Assembly (NCBI RefSeq): GCF_900101855.1
Contig: NZ_FMVC01000005.1
Span: forward strand, 434,001-498,000
Length of the DNA stretch: 64,000 nt
Origin: Flavobacterium anhuiense
GTDB taxonomy: Bacteria > Bacteroidota > Bacteroidia > Flavobacteriales > Flavobacteriaceae
Direction: 5' to 3'
The first letter of the stretch is position 1; each line of letters begins with the position of its first letter. The notes below the pieces were generated by a model. It saw nothing but the letters and a program-made list of their open reading frames with translations, did not search any database and was not told where the DNA came from. The position numbers were made by a program, and so were the translations under genes. Below are positions 1 to 7,248 of this stretch, one piece after another.

Positions 1-45
1 AGGTTTGCTGTACGGAAGCTGTGCGATAATATCATCTAATTTCAT
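1..45 (-). CDS. N-terminal fragment, probable 3-hydroxyacyl-ACP dehydratase (partial)
   Basis: Only the first 15 codons lie in the window, reading MKLDDIIAQLPYSKP from an ATG at 45. The gene continues past the left edge. It starts 11 bases after the polyketide synthase stop, so it is very likely the next gene of that operon. The pattern 'DIIxxLPYSKP' resembles the N-terminus of FabZ-like beta-hydroxyacyl-ACP dehydratases found in Bacteroidota lipid and pigment clusters. This identification rests on memory of a short N-terminus and is tentative. A role in supplying or modifying an acyl starter for the adjacent polyketide synthase would make sense, but that is inference. Confidence 0.45.
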   Translation of the reverse strand, partial: MKLDDIIAQLPYSKP

Positions 46-56
46 AAACTTTCAAA

Positions 57-1109
57 TTACCATTGCAATAAAACTCTTTGTGCCGAAAATCCTGGGCCAA
101 AACTTAGCATTAAGCCTTTTTCTCCTTTTTTTGGATTTCGATTCATAATATTTTCCAGAACGTACAAAACGGTAGCGCTCGACATATTGCCATAATTTCT
201 CAGGATTTCTTTTGTATCATCAATATTTTTCTCCAATCCAGCAAAAAGCGATTCGACGGTGGTGACGATTTTTTTCCCGCCTGGGTGAAAAATCATGTGG
301 TCAATATCTTTTATTTCTAAATTATTTTGTTTTAAGAAAGGATGAATAATATCTCCAAAATGAGAAGCAATTGTGTCTGGAACTTCTATATCCAGAACCA
401 TTTGCAATCCGCTGTTCGTTAGTTTGAAGCCCATCATGTGTTCGGCATCATAAAAATGATACATCTGTTCGTCGAGAATTTCGGGGCCAAAATCGTCTTC
501 TTTTGATGATAATAAACAGCAGGCGGCACCATCTCCAAAAATGGCAGCGCTTACAATATTTGGCATCGAGAAATCATCGAGCTGAAAAGTGGCTGTTGGT
601 GATTCTACAGCAATTACAGCAGCACGTTTGCCCGGATTTGATTTCAGGAAATTCTTCGCATAAATAATTCCCGATATTCCAGCTGCACAGCCCATTTCGG
701 TTACAGGAAGACGAACAATATCTTGTCGTAATTTCATTTTATTAATCAGATAAGCGTCAAGCGAAGGAATCATAATTCCGGTACAGCTTACCGTAATAAT
801 GTAATCTAAACTTTTCGGATCCCAGCCTGTTTTTTCTAATGCTTTTTCTAGAACCTGATGTCCTAAAATGATCATTTCACGGCTATAAATATCATTTTTT
901 TCTTCGAATGAAGTGGCAGTAAAAACCTCCGAAGGCTCCATGATAGAATAGCGTTTATCTACAGAAGCACCTTCAAATATCTTTTTTACTTTTTTGATGA
1001 AACGTTCTTCCTGACCTTCAAGCCACACATCGACAAGCGGAAGAATTTCTTCTGTTGTTCTCGAATATTGTGGAAGCTGTTTAACTGCTGTGATTATTTT
1101 GACACTCAT
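57..1109 (-). CDS. Type III polyketide synthase (chalcone/alkylresorcinol synthase family)
   Basis: The 350-residue product has the family's usual length. The catalytic triad is visible: Cys141 in TEMGCAAG, His275 in IFHPGG and Asn308 in YGNMSSA, spaced as in plant chalcone synthase. A GFGPG-type loop is present as SFGPGF near 337. Such enzymes condense an acyl starter with malonyl-CoA units into resorcinols, pyrones or phloroglucinols in the cytoplasm. The ATG at 1109 is chosen because it forms an ATGA overlap with the upstream methyltransferase stop; a longer frame to 1145 would intrude into that gene. With the methyltransferase and FAD enzyme it resembles srsABC-type phenolic-lipid operons (inference). 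The product cannot be told from sequence alone. Confidence 0.93.
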   Translation of the reverse strand: MSVKIITAVKQLPQYSRTTEEILPLVDVWLEGQEERFIKKVKKIFEGASVDKRYSIMEPSEVFTATSFEEKNDIYSREMIILGHQVLEKALEKTGWDPKSLDYIITVSCTGIMIPSLDAYLINKMKLRQDIVRLPVTEMGCAAGISGIIYAKNFLKSNPGKRAAVIAVESPTATFQLDDFSMPNIVSAAIFGDGAACCLLSSKEDDFGPEILDEQMYHFYDAEHMMGFKLTNSGLQMVLDIEVPDTIASHFGDIIHPFLKQNNLEIKDIDHMIFHPGGKKIVTTVESLFAGLEKNIDDTKEILRNYGNMSSATVLYVLENIMNRNPKKGEKGLMLSFGPGFSAQRVLLQW

Positions 1110-1819
1110 ATTTTTGTAATTATCCACTGGTAGCGAAAAGCCCATTTCCAGTTTATGGAATAGTTTTTTAAATTTAATTTTTTGGATAAATGTTCTAATT
1201 CTTTCTTTTTAAATCCTTTCAGAATTGAAATTAGTCCATCATTACGAGACATGTCATTGAGATTGAAAACAAAACCAATCAATTCAAATAATCGGTAAGC
1301 CAGTTTACTTCTGTGCAGATCATTTACTACAATGCCGATTGAAGCATTTTTGTTTAAAACATCCATTACTTCTTCAATCTGATTTGTTGAAAAATGGTGT
1401 AGAGTAAGCGTACACAAAACAATGTCATATTTTAAAAGGCCAAATTCTTCGCTAAAAATATCCATACAGAGATATTCAATGTTTGGAAAATCTTTAGACA
1501 ATGTTTCGGCGTAACTAATGGTAAAAGCATTGGCATCGATACCAATTAACTTAAAGCTGAGATTACGCTTTTTTCCATGTTTCGCGATCATTCTCAACAT
1601 ATCGCCATTTCCGCATCCTATATCTGCGATTACTATCGGTTTTGAAATATCAGTCTTTTTTAAAAGTTTTTTTATGCCGTGAAGCGTTAATTTATTGCCT
1701 CCAAGTAATTGATTGATAGAAGCAATCTGATCTAAAGCGCCGATCAATTCTTCGCCTTCAAGCGAAAAATCGTCCATGATTTCAATTTCTTCGGTTCTAT
1801 ATTTGGTGTTTACACTCAT
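1106..1819 (-). CDS. Class I SAM-dependent methyltransferase
   Basis: The 237-residue protein has the Rossmann SAM-binding motif I, VIADIGCGNGD at residues 63-73. An acidic residue follows at the end of the next strand (LIGIDAN), and there is a motif-IV-like stretch, YDIVLCTLTLHHF. It overlaps the polyketide synthase start by four bases (ATGA), and its own ATG directly follows the stop of the FAD enzyme, so the three are surely co-translated. A second candidate start is Met15 (MDDFSLEGEE). The likely job is O- or C-methylation of the polyketide or a phenolic intermediate; substrate unknown. Family assignment is firm, function in the pathway is inference from neighbours. Confidence 0.88.
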   Translation of the reverse strand: MSVNTKYRTEEIEIMDDFSLEGEELIGALDQIASINQLLGGNKLTLHGIKKLLKKTDISKPIVIADIGCGNGDMLRMIAKHGKKRNLSFKLIGIDANAFTISYAETLSKDFPNIEYLCMDIFSEEFGLLKYDIVLCTLTLHHFSTNQIEEVMDVLNKNASIGIVVNDLHRSKLAYRLFELIGFVFNLNDMSRNDGLISILKGFKKKELEHLSKKLNLKNYSINWKWAFRYQWIITKI

Positions 1820-2947
1820 TTATTCAATTGTTATGGGGCGGCCGTGTGTTTGTTTTATAATGACTGAAAGTAACGACGGAATCGACGCTGCAATGGTTGT
1901 CATTACATGCGTGAAATTTTTGTGTTTCAATGCTTTGGCTAATAGACGCCCAAAAAATAATCTTTTACTGAAATGCTTTTTCCATTCTTGAATATACTTT
2001 TTTTCCAATTCGCTTCTTGATTCTATTTTTCCATAATAAAAATCCAATACCAATTCAGAGGCTATTTTTGCGCTGTGAATCGCCATTGCCATACCGTTGC
2101 CGCACATGGGGTGAATTAATCCTGCGGTATCGCCAATCATTAGAATATGGTTTTCTACAGGTTCTTTTCTGTCAAATGAAATTTGGCTTATGGTTAATGG
2201 TTTTTCAAATAGGGAAGTGCTATTTTCAAAAACAGCTTTGAGTTTGTTATTTTTATAAAGTACAGATTTTTGGTACTCTTCAATGTTTTTATACTTTTTA
2301 AAAGTTTCAAAATCGGCTAGATAGCAAATGTTTACTATGCCGTTTTCAACTTTTGAAACACCGCAATAACCGCCTTGAAAATTGTATAAAGCGACAAGTT
2401 TTTCATCAAAATTTCCAGAATAATGCCCTTTTACAGCCAGCCACGGCGATTTTTTAGAAATAAAATCTCTTGACAAAACCTGATCTATATTGGATCTTTT
2501 GCCATAAGCGCCCAGAACTATTTTTGCAGAAAGCATTTCTTCTGAAGTGGTAATGGTAAAAATGTCGTTTTCAAAAGAAATATCCGTAACTGTTTCTGTC
2601 ACTATAGTACAGCCATTTTCTACAGCTTTTTGAAATAGAAAATGATCCAACTCATAACGGCTAACTCCAAAACCGCCCAAAGGGAGTCTGGTTTTTGCAG
2701 TTTTACCATTTTGTGCCGTAAATTCGAATTTTGAAATACTGGCGGGATGCAATTTTGAAACATCAATATCAAGCCATAATAAATAGGGGAGAATTTCATT
2801 TGAAATATATTCTCCGCAAACTTTATGTTTTGGATAGGTGTTTTTTTCGATAAGAACAACCTTCAATCCTTTTTTGGACAAGTGTAAAGCGCCTGCAAGA
2901 CCAGCAAGACCGCCACCAATAATAAGTACATCGGGATTTGTTCTCAT
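1820..2947 (-). CDS. FAD-dependent oxidoreductase, geranylgeranyl reductase/PHBH-like
   Basis: The 375-residue flavoprotein starts with a dinucleotide-binding fold, VLIIGGGLAGLAGALHLSKKG, followed by an acidic strand end (VVLIEKN). It carries the VCGEYIS stretch typical of geranylgeranyl-reductase-like FAD enzymes and the second FAD contact MIGDTAGLIHPMCGNGMA near 270-290. It is the first gene of the polyketide synthase operon and abuts the methyltransferase with no gap. By analogy with SrsC-type enzymes it may hydroxylate or oxidise an aromatic polyketide to a quinone; alternatively it could be a reductase of unsaturated chains. The FAD fold is certain, the substrate is not. Confidence 0.9.
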   Translation of the reverse strand: MRTNPDVLIIGGGLAGLAGALHLSKKGLKVVLIEKNTYPKHKVCGEYISNEILPYLLWLDIDVSKLHPASISKFEFTAQNGKTAKTRLPLGGFGVSRYELDHFLFQKAVENGCTIVTETVTDISFENDIFTITTSEEMLSAKIVLGAYGKRSNIDQVLSRDFISKKSPWLAVKGHYSGNFDEKLVALYNFQGGYCGVSKVENGIVNICYLADFETFKKYKNIEEYQKSVLYKNNKLKAVFENSTSLFEKPLTISQISFDRKEPVENHILMIGDTAGLIHPMCGNGMAMAIHSAKIASELVLDFYYGKIESRSELEKKYIQEWKKHFSKRLFFGRLLAKALKHKNFTHVMTTIAASIPSLLSVIIKQTHGRPITIE

Positions 2948-3010
2948 ACTACCAATTTAGTTATAAAATCTTAAACGGACTTTACTTAATTCGATAAGAA
3001 ATTAACAAAA

Positions 3011-3042
3011 TTTCAACCTTTATCTTAAAAAGTTGAAACAAC
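3011..3042. promoter_or_regulatory. Inverted repeat in divergent promoter region (possible operator)
   Basis: TTTCAAC at 3011-3017 and GTTGAAA at 3032-3038 form an inverted repeat, and the right arm continues as the small palindrome GTTGAAACAAC. It lies between the divergently transcribed polyketide synthase operon and the small gene at 3120. A regulator site is plausible; no regulator gene is adjacent. Confidence 0.3.
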
Positions 3043-3068
3043 TTTTGGCTGGAAAAAACGTGATAAAG

Positions 3069-3096
3069 TTGATTTAAAAGATAATTTTTACTTTTG
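3069..3096 (+). promoter_or_regulatory. Bacteroidota-type promoter for the gene at 3120
   Basis: TTG at 3069-3071, a 17-base spacer, then TACTTTTG at 3089-3096, an exact match to the TAnnTTTG -7 element of the Bacteroidota primary sigma factor. The predicted transcript starts near 3100, about 20 bases before the ATG. Confidence 0.6.
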
Positions 3097-3119
3097 CCAA
3101 AAAATAGCAGATTTCATAA

Positions 3120-3476
3120 ATGACAATACAAGATTTAGTAGGCACTTTTTCGGTTTCGGGAAGCAATCAGGACGAAAGCAATGAGATAACATACAAAGGT
3201 GTTTTGGCTTTAACTTTAGACAAAAACAATAGAATTAAAGCAAATTGGGTTATCAATTCGCGTCAGCAAAAAGGTACAGGTTTCTTTAAAGACAATATTT
3301 TAGTAATTAATTTCAATTATAAAGGCGACGACAATAAAATTTATAAAGGTGTTGTAGTTTACAGGTGTATCACTAAAGATGTTTTAGACGGTTTTTGGTC
3401 AGAGAAACATGGAAACCCGCTTTATTTAGGAAGTGAGCACTGCTTAAGAATGGAAACAACAGAAAGGCTTAATTAA
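3120..3476 (+). CDS. Hypothetical small beta-rich protein
   Basis: The 118-residue protein has no signal peptide or membrane segment. It alternates glycines and hydrophobic strands in a pattern that suggests a small beta-barrel, with repeated 'YKGV' phrases (residues about 25-28 and 79-82) and a late DGFWSEKHG segment. I do not recognise the family. A good promoter precedes it and a hairpin terminator follows, so it is a single-gene transcription unit. It is divergent from the polyketide operon; there is no evidence that it belongs to it. Confidence 0.75.
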   Translation: MTIQDLVGTFSVSGSNQDESNEITYKGVLALTLDKNNRIKANWVINSRQQKGTGFFKDNILVINFNYKGDDNKIYKGVVVYRCITKDVLDGFWSEKHGNPLYLGSEHCLRMETTERLN

Positions 3477-3485
3477 AAAAAAATA

Positions 3486-3518
3486 ACGCAAATCTTAAAG
3501 TTTGCGCTGTTTTTTTTG
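3486..3518 (+). terminator. Rho-independent terminator after the gene at 3120
   Basis: The stem CGCAAA (3487-3492) pairs with TTTGCG (3501-3506) across an 8-base loop, followed by a run of T's to 3517. Confidence 0.7.
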
Positions 3519-3600
3519 CCACAGATTAAGGGATTTTCACTGATTTAAAATCTGCTAAATCTGCGTGAAAAAATTATTCTTTTAGTTTCTGCAGAAACTA
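3518..3600. repeat. Flavobacterium intergenic repeat and 18-bp palindrome
   Basis: GCCACAGATTAAGGGATTTT starts a stretch ending AAATCTGCGTGAAA that resembles common non-coding repeats of Flavobacterium genomes. A related piece lies at 54988-55035 (ATCTGCTCAATCAGCGAAAT, then CTGCGAGCTAAAA). It is followed at 3583-3600 by a perfect 18-bp palindrome, TAGTTTCTGCAGAAACTA. Confidence 0.5.
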
Positions 3601-3623
3601 TCTCATTTGCCTGCAGAATTAAG

Positions 3624-4313
3624 TTAAGCTGGATTTACAGCGGTTTTGTATTTTCTGTTGTAAAGAATAATAAAACCAATCCAGATTACTAATAAAATTG
3701 CGATTAGCGTAAGTTCTGTTTCATGCAAACCATTGCGAAAGAAATTGTTTAGCGAATGCACTCCTGCCACAGCCAGCAATGATCCTGTAGAAGAATATAC
3801 TTTTCCGATTCCCCAAGTTCCAAAGAAAATGATTCCAAGAAAAATCATGTTACTTGGAGTGGTTTCCAGATTTAAGTGCCATGCAAACCAGAGAATAGCA
3901 ATAATGGCTATAGAAGTAAATTTAGGAAGTGATTTTAATTGTTCCTGTAAAAATCCTCGCCATCCGATTTCTTCCAAAAGCCCGTAAGCTAGAACGGTAA
4001 ACATTAATAAAATTGGGGATTTTCCAATGGTAACATAATAAACTCCTGCAATTAAAACAGCAGGGAGTAGCCAATATATGGCAAAAGGAACAATGGCATT
4101 TTTGTATATTCCTTTTAAAGACATTGGATTGTGAAGTGAGAATATTTTGATTGCAGCCAAAGCTCCTAAAGCAGGACCAACACCGCGAAGCAAAATCACT
4201 AAATACGGATTTTCTATTCCAGATAATAAATTGGTTTTTACGGCAGCATATCTGCAAGCAACAGCAATTACGTAATATACTATGATAGCTCCAAAGTTGA
4301 TTTTATTTTTCAT
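3624..4313 (-). CDS. CPBP family intramembrane glutamic endopeptidase
   Basis: The 229-residue hydrophobic protein has several membrane segments and the Abi/CPBP signature: EEIGWRG with Glu114, Glu115 and Arg119, followed by WFAWHL (His146) and a late SLNNFF motif. The family includes CAAX-processing-like proteases and bacteriocin self-immunity proteins and acts in the inner membrane. It appears monocistronic, with a separate transcriptional regulator upstream. CAAACTTA at 4343-4350 (TAAGTTTG on the coding strand) is a possible -7 element. Substrate is unknown. Confidence 0.88.
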   Translation of the reverse strand: MKNKINFGAIIVYYVIAVACRYAAVKTNLLSGIENPYLVILLRGVGPALGALAAIKIFSLHNPMSLKGIYKNAIVPFAIYWLLPAVLIAGVYYVTIGKSPILLMFTVLAYGLLEEIGWRGFLQEQLKSLPKFTSIAIIAILWFAWHLNLETTPSNMIFLGIIFFGTWGIGKVYSSTGSLLAVAGVHSLNNFFRNGLHETELTLIAILLVIWIGFIILYNRKYKTAVNPA

Positions 4314-4390
4314 CGTTTACTATTTTGTTTGGTTTAGTAAGGCAAACTTAGCGAGGCAAAATGAAAATAAAATTGACTTTGGGTAAGAAA

Positions 4391-4981
4391 TCATTTTTCC
4401 ATAACTCTTTTTCGAATTCGGCTCAGACTTTCTGCTGTTAATCCCAGATAAGAGGCAATGATTTTTAAAGGCGTTCTCTGAAAAATTTCTGGACGGCCTT
4501 CTATAAGTTTCAAATATCGTTCTTGAGGAGAAAGCGTTAAAAGATTAATCTGTTCCTGTTGTTTACGAACATAAAGCATTTCAGAAATGGCTTTTCCGAT
4601 TCTCAAACCTGTTTCAGATCTCTGGTATAATTCATTCAAATTTTGATGAGAAATAGACCAAAGCGTTATATCTTCTAAAGCTTCAGTTTTAATAACCGAT
4701 GGTTGCTGATTTAAGAATGACATATAATCGCTTATAAAACTATTTTCATACAATAGATTAATGCAAATGTCTCTTTTGCCGTCCCAAACAAACAAACCCG
4801 CTGATCCTTTAATGATGATATTAAGGTATTTTTCGACTCCATGATAATCTTTTATGATTTCTGATTTATCAAATTCACGGACTTTAATTTTTTCCGAAAA
4901 TCCTTTCCAGATATTCATATCGGCAGAAAAATAATTTTCGAAAACTCTGCTTACCTCTTCAGGAGACGGACTTTGTGACAT
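4391..4981 (-). CDS. Crp/Fnr-family transcriptional regulator
   Basis: The 196-residue protein has an N-terminal cyclic-nucleotide-binding-like beta-barrel (residues about 20-115) and a C-terminal winged helix. The recognition region LKIIASYLGLTAESLSRIRK lies near 172-191. It lacks the Fnr cysteine cluster, so it is not an obvious oxygen sensor. This architecture is very common in Bacteroidota as small Crp-like regulators. No clear target site was seen nearby. The CPBP protease gene follows 77 bases downstream on the same strand and could be a target, which is inference only. Confidence 0.88.
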   Translation of the reverse strand: MSQSPSPEEVSRVFENYFSADMNIWKGFSEKIKVREFDKSEIIKDYHGVEKYLNIIIKGSAGLFVWDGKRDICINLLYENSFISDYMSFLNQQPSVIKTEALEDITLWSISHQNLNELYQRSETGLRIGKAISEMLYVRKQQEQINLLTLSPQERYLKLIEGRPEIFQRTPLKIIASYLGLTAESLSRIRKRVMEK

Positions 4982-5056
4982 TTTAGTAAATTATGAGTTT
5001 GGAACGCCAATATAGGTTTAATCTTTCAAAATAAAAACAGCTGTTTTAACCAAAAT

Positions 5057-5578
5057 CTACTTCAAACAAGGCAATTGTAAAACATTCGAATTGAGAGGCT
5101 GCTCTATTTTTCTCTCGAGTTTTTCGCTATTTAAAGTAATGTAAATTTCCATAGAACCCGTTCCGACTTTTAAGCCCAAAATATGACCTCCATAAGCATC
5201 AAATTTTTCGTCGGTTGCAACGCCGTGCATGTGTATAGAAGGTTTGTTGCCACTCCAGGCAATAGATCCTGTAATGCTTCCCATCTCGACTTTATTGAAA
5301 GTTTTGGGATGAAATTTCTTTTCGTTAAAATCATAAAATCCAAAAGTGGCATCTTGCGCAAAACCAATTCCGGTAAAATTGGCTGATGGTATTTTCTGTT
5401 CTTTTGCTAATTTTTCAATTAATTCTAAAACATTATCGCCCTCGCGAAGAACCATTAGAAAGCCATAACTGGTTTTGGTATAACGGCATTTTTCAGCATC
5501 TTTTTGTTGTGCATTAGCGGCATTAAAAATTAGTAAAAGCACTAACGCAATTTGGATTTTAAAGGTTTGGATATTCAT
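5057..5578 (-). CDS. Secreted PPC/DUF296-domain protein
   Basis: The 173-residue protein begins with a signal peptide (hydrophobic IALVLLLIF, cleavage near ANAQ, residue 24). A single PPC (plant and prokaryote conserved, DUF296) domain follows. Visible family features are GIGFAQDATFGFYD and the histidine-rich stretch SIHMHGV...GGHILG. PPC domains form trimers and in plants accompany AT-hooks; bacterial single-domain forms are usually cytoplasmic. Export of this one is unusual. It starts only 7 bases after the GH32-like gene and is probably co-transcribed with the sucrose cassette. Function is unknown. Confidence 0.85.
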   Translation of the reverse strand: MNIQTFKIQIALVLLLIFNAANAQQKDAEKCRYTKTSYGFLMVLREGDNVLELIEKLAKEQKIPSANFTGIGFAQDATFGFYDFNEKKFHPKTFNKVEMGSITGSIAWSGNKPSIHMHGVATDEKFDAYGGHILGLKVGTGSMEIYITLNSEKLERKIEQPLNSNVLQLPCLK

Positions 5579-5585
5579 AATTATT

Positions 5586-7097
5586 TTAAATTAAAGAGTT
5601 AGGCTGTAGTTCATTATCATATTTTTCAGGATCAGAAGCTGCATACTCATTTTCAGGTTCTGGAATAACGTGAATTTTAGAATCACTTATCGAAATTACT
5701 GCCGAGCAGACGTAGATTCCCACTTTTCCTTCGCTGTATTTAAAATCTAATAAAGTGAGTTTTACAATGTCATTAATCGACAGCTCGTAATAGTTTCCAT
5801 AACGGATAATCTTAAAAGAGATCTGTTTTTCTTCGCTTATCTCAAACTGATTCGTTTGAATGTTTTCAAAAATAAAATTATTCTTAACGTCTTTTTCATT
5901 AAATCCCCATGCTCTAAACTGCACAAAACCGTTCATAAAATCAATCGAAATATAATATCCCGTTCCTTCTTTGTCGCATTCAATCACAAAGCCTGTTTTT
6001 CCCATTCCTTCTACAGACAATGTACCTTCCCAGACAAAATTGCTTGATGGTTTTTCGAAGCCATATATTTCATAACCGCTTCGGCATCCAAAACGCCATT
6101 TGCTTTCATTTTCTAAAACAAAATCGGCTGTTGGATTTCCTAAAATAGGCATAGGCTGCGGTAAGTCTTTTTGAAGTATGGTTTTCTGATAGAGTTTCTG
6201 CCAATAATAATAAGTTTTTAGTAGAAGTCGTCCGCTCTTGTCAACATCGAGTTCTTTAGGAGGTGGCATTACACGATGCGTATTGACATTTCCGTCTGCG
6301 AAATAGAAATTATAAACCAGAAAATGCTTGCCTTCTTTAACAACTCTTGCCGCATAATTTCCTTGAGGCATTAAAACGTTGTTATGAAAAGCAGAATATT
6401 CGCCTCTAAATTCAGGTGCCGACCAATAGCGAACTTTTATGTCTTCTCTAATTGATCCTAAAAGATAATGCGTTCCTTTAATTTCAAAAACGCAAGGGCA
6501 TTCGACATCATCGTATACATATGGAATATGGAGTGGTTTCTGTAGCACAAAACCTTCTTTCTCTCTTTTGGCAACACCAATACAGCCTCTGCGGTATGTT
6601 GGTCCAGAGGCGCTTCGGGCGCAGATTAGCAAATAATCGTCACCTTTGTACTGGTATTTAAATGGATCGCGAAAACTAATCCATTGTCGCGGATTGTTGA
6701 TTGGACCTTCATAATGTGGAGCTTCACTTTTAAAAGGAAGTCCGTATAGATTCTCTTTTTTCCAAGTAATTAAATCGGTAGAGATAGCTCTTCCTACTTT
6801 TTGCTCAATTCCTTTGTCCTGACGTTTTAAGCCAGTGTAATACATTTCATAACCCTCGCCATCCAATTTTTTGCTGACATGCATTGTCCATAACATATCA
6901 TCGTCCCATTCTCCTGGATCGCCAACAAATAAGGCGTTTTTTACTCGTTTCCACGAAAGACCGTCTTTTGAAACTGCATGTGCAATATAATCGTGATTTG
7001 GAATAATTAAATGAAATAAATGATGAACTCCTTTTTCATCTATAAATACATCAACATCTCCAATTTCCCAATTGCTAAATCCTGAACCTGAATACAT
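5586..7097 (-). CDS. GH32-like glycoside hydrolase (probable intracellular sucrase/beta-fructosidase)
   Basis: The 503-residue protein has an N-terminal five-bladed-propeller region with the three acidic motifs of clan GH-J: an Asp in WEIGDVDVF (D14 or D16), FRDP (D144) and ECP (E199). A C-terminal beta-sandwich follows (about 340-485). No signal peptide is present, so it acts in the cytoplasm. Together with the sucrose synthesis and fructokinase genes upstream it most likely cleaves sucrose or a sucrose-derived fructoside made inside the cell. The first motif departs from the classical WMNDPNG, so substrate specificity is uncertain. A palindrome-rich repeat element separates it from the synthase gene. 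Confidence 0.82.
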   Translation of the reverse strand: MYSGSGFSNWEIGDVDVFIDEKGVHHLFHLIIPNHDYIAHAVSKDGLSWKRVKNALFVGDPGEWDDDMLWTMHVSKKLDGEGYEMYYTGLKRQDKGIEQKVGRAISTDLITWKKENLYGLPFKSEAPHYEGPINNPRQWISFRDPFKYQYKGDDYLLICARSASGPTYRRGCIGVAKREKEGFVLQKPLHIPYVYDDVECPCVFEIKGTHYLLGSIREDIKVRYWSAPEFRGEYSAFHNNVLMPQGNYAARVVKEGKHFLVYNFYFADGNVNTHRVMPPPKELDVDKSGRLLLKTYYYWQKLYQKTILQKDLPQPMPILGNPTADFVLENESKWRFGCRSGYEIYGFEKPSSNFVWEGTLSVEGMGKTGFVIECDKEGTGYYISIDFMNGFVQFRAWGFNEKDVKNNFIFENIQTNQFEISEEKQISFKIIRYGNYYELSINDIVKLTLLDFKYSEGKVGIYVCSAVISISDSKIHVIPEPENEYAASDPEKYDNELQPNSLI

Positions 7098-7129
7098 TTT
7101 ATTACTTATTTAATGATTGTATTTTTTTT

Positions 7130-7240
7130 AGCCACTAATTTCGAATTTTAAATCTCATGAACTTTGTCAAAGTTTTAAACTTTGACAAAGTTGTCGCTGA
7201 ACTATTTTTAAATTCGCGCTAATTCGTGTAATTTGTGGCT
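7130..7240. repeat. Nested-palindrome intergenic element
   Basis: The 111-bp element is bounded by imperfect inverted ends (AGCCACTAATT at 7130-7140 and AATTTGTGGCT at 7230-7240). At its centre is a perfect 15-bp inverted repeat with a 3-base loop: AACTTTGTCAAAGTT at 7160-7174 and AACTTTGACAAAGTT at 7178-7192. Each arm is itself palindromic. The right part reads AATTCGCGCTAATTCGTGTA, a phrase common in Flavobacterium intergenic repeats. Confidence 0.75.
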
Positions 7241-7248
7241 TATTCTTT

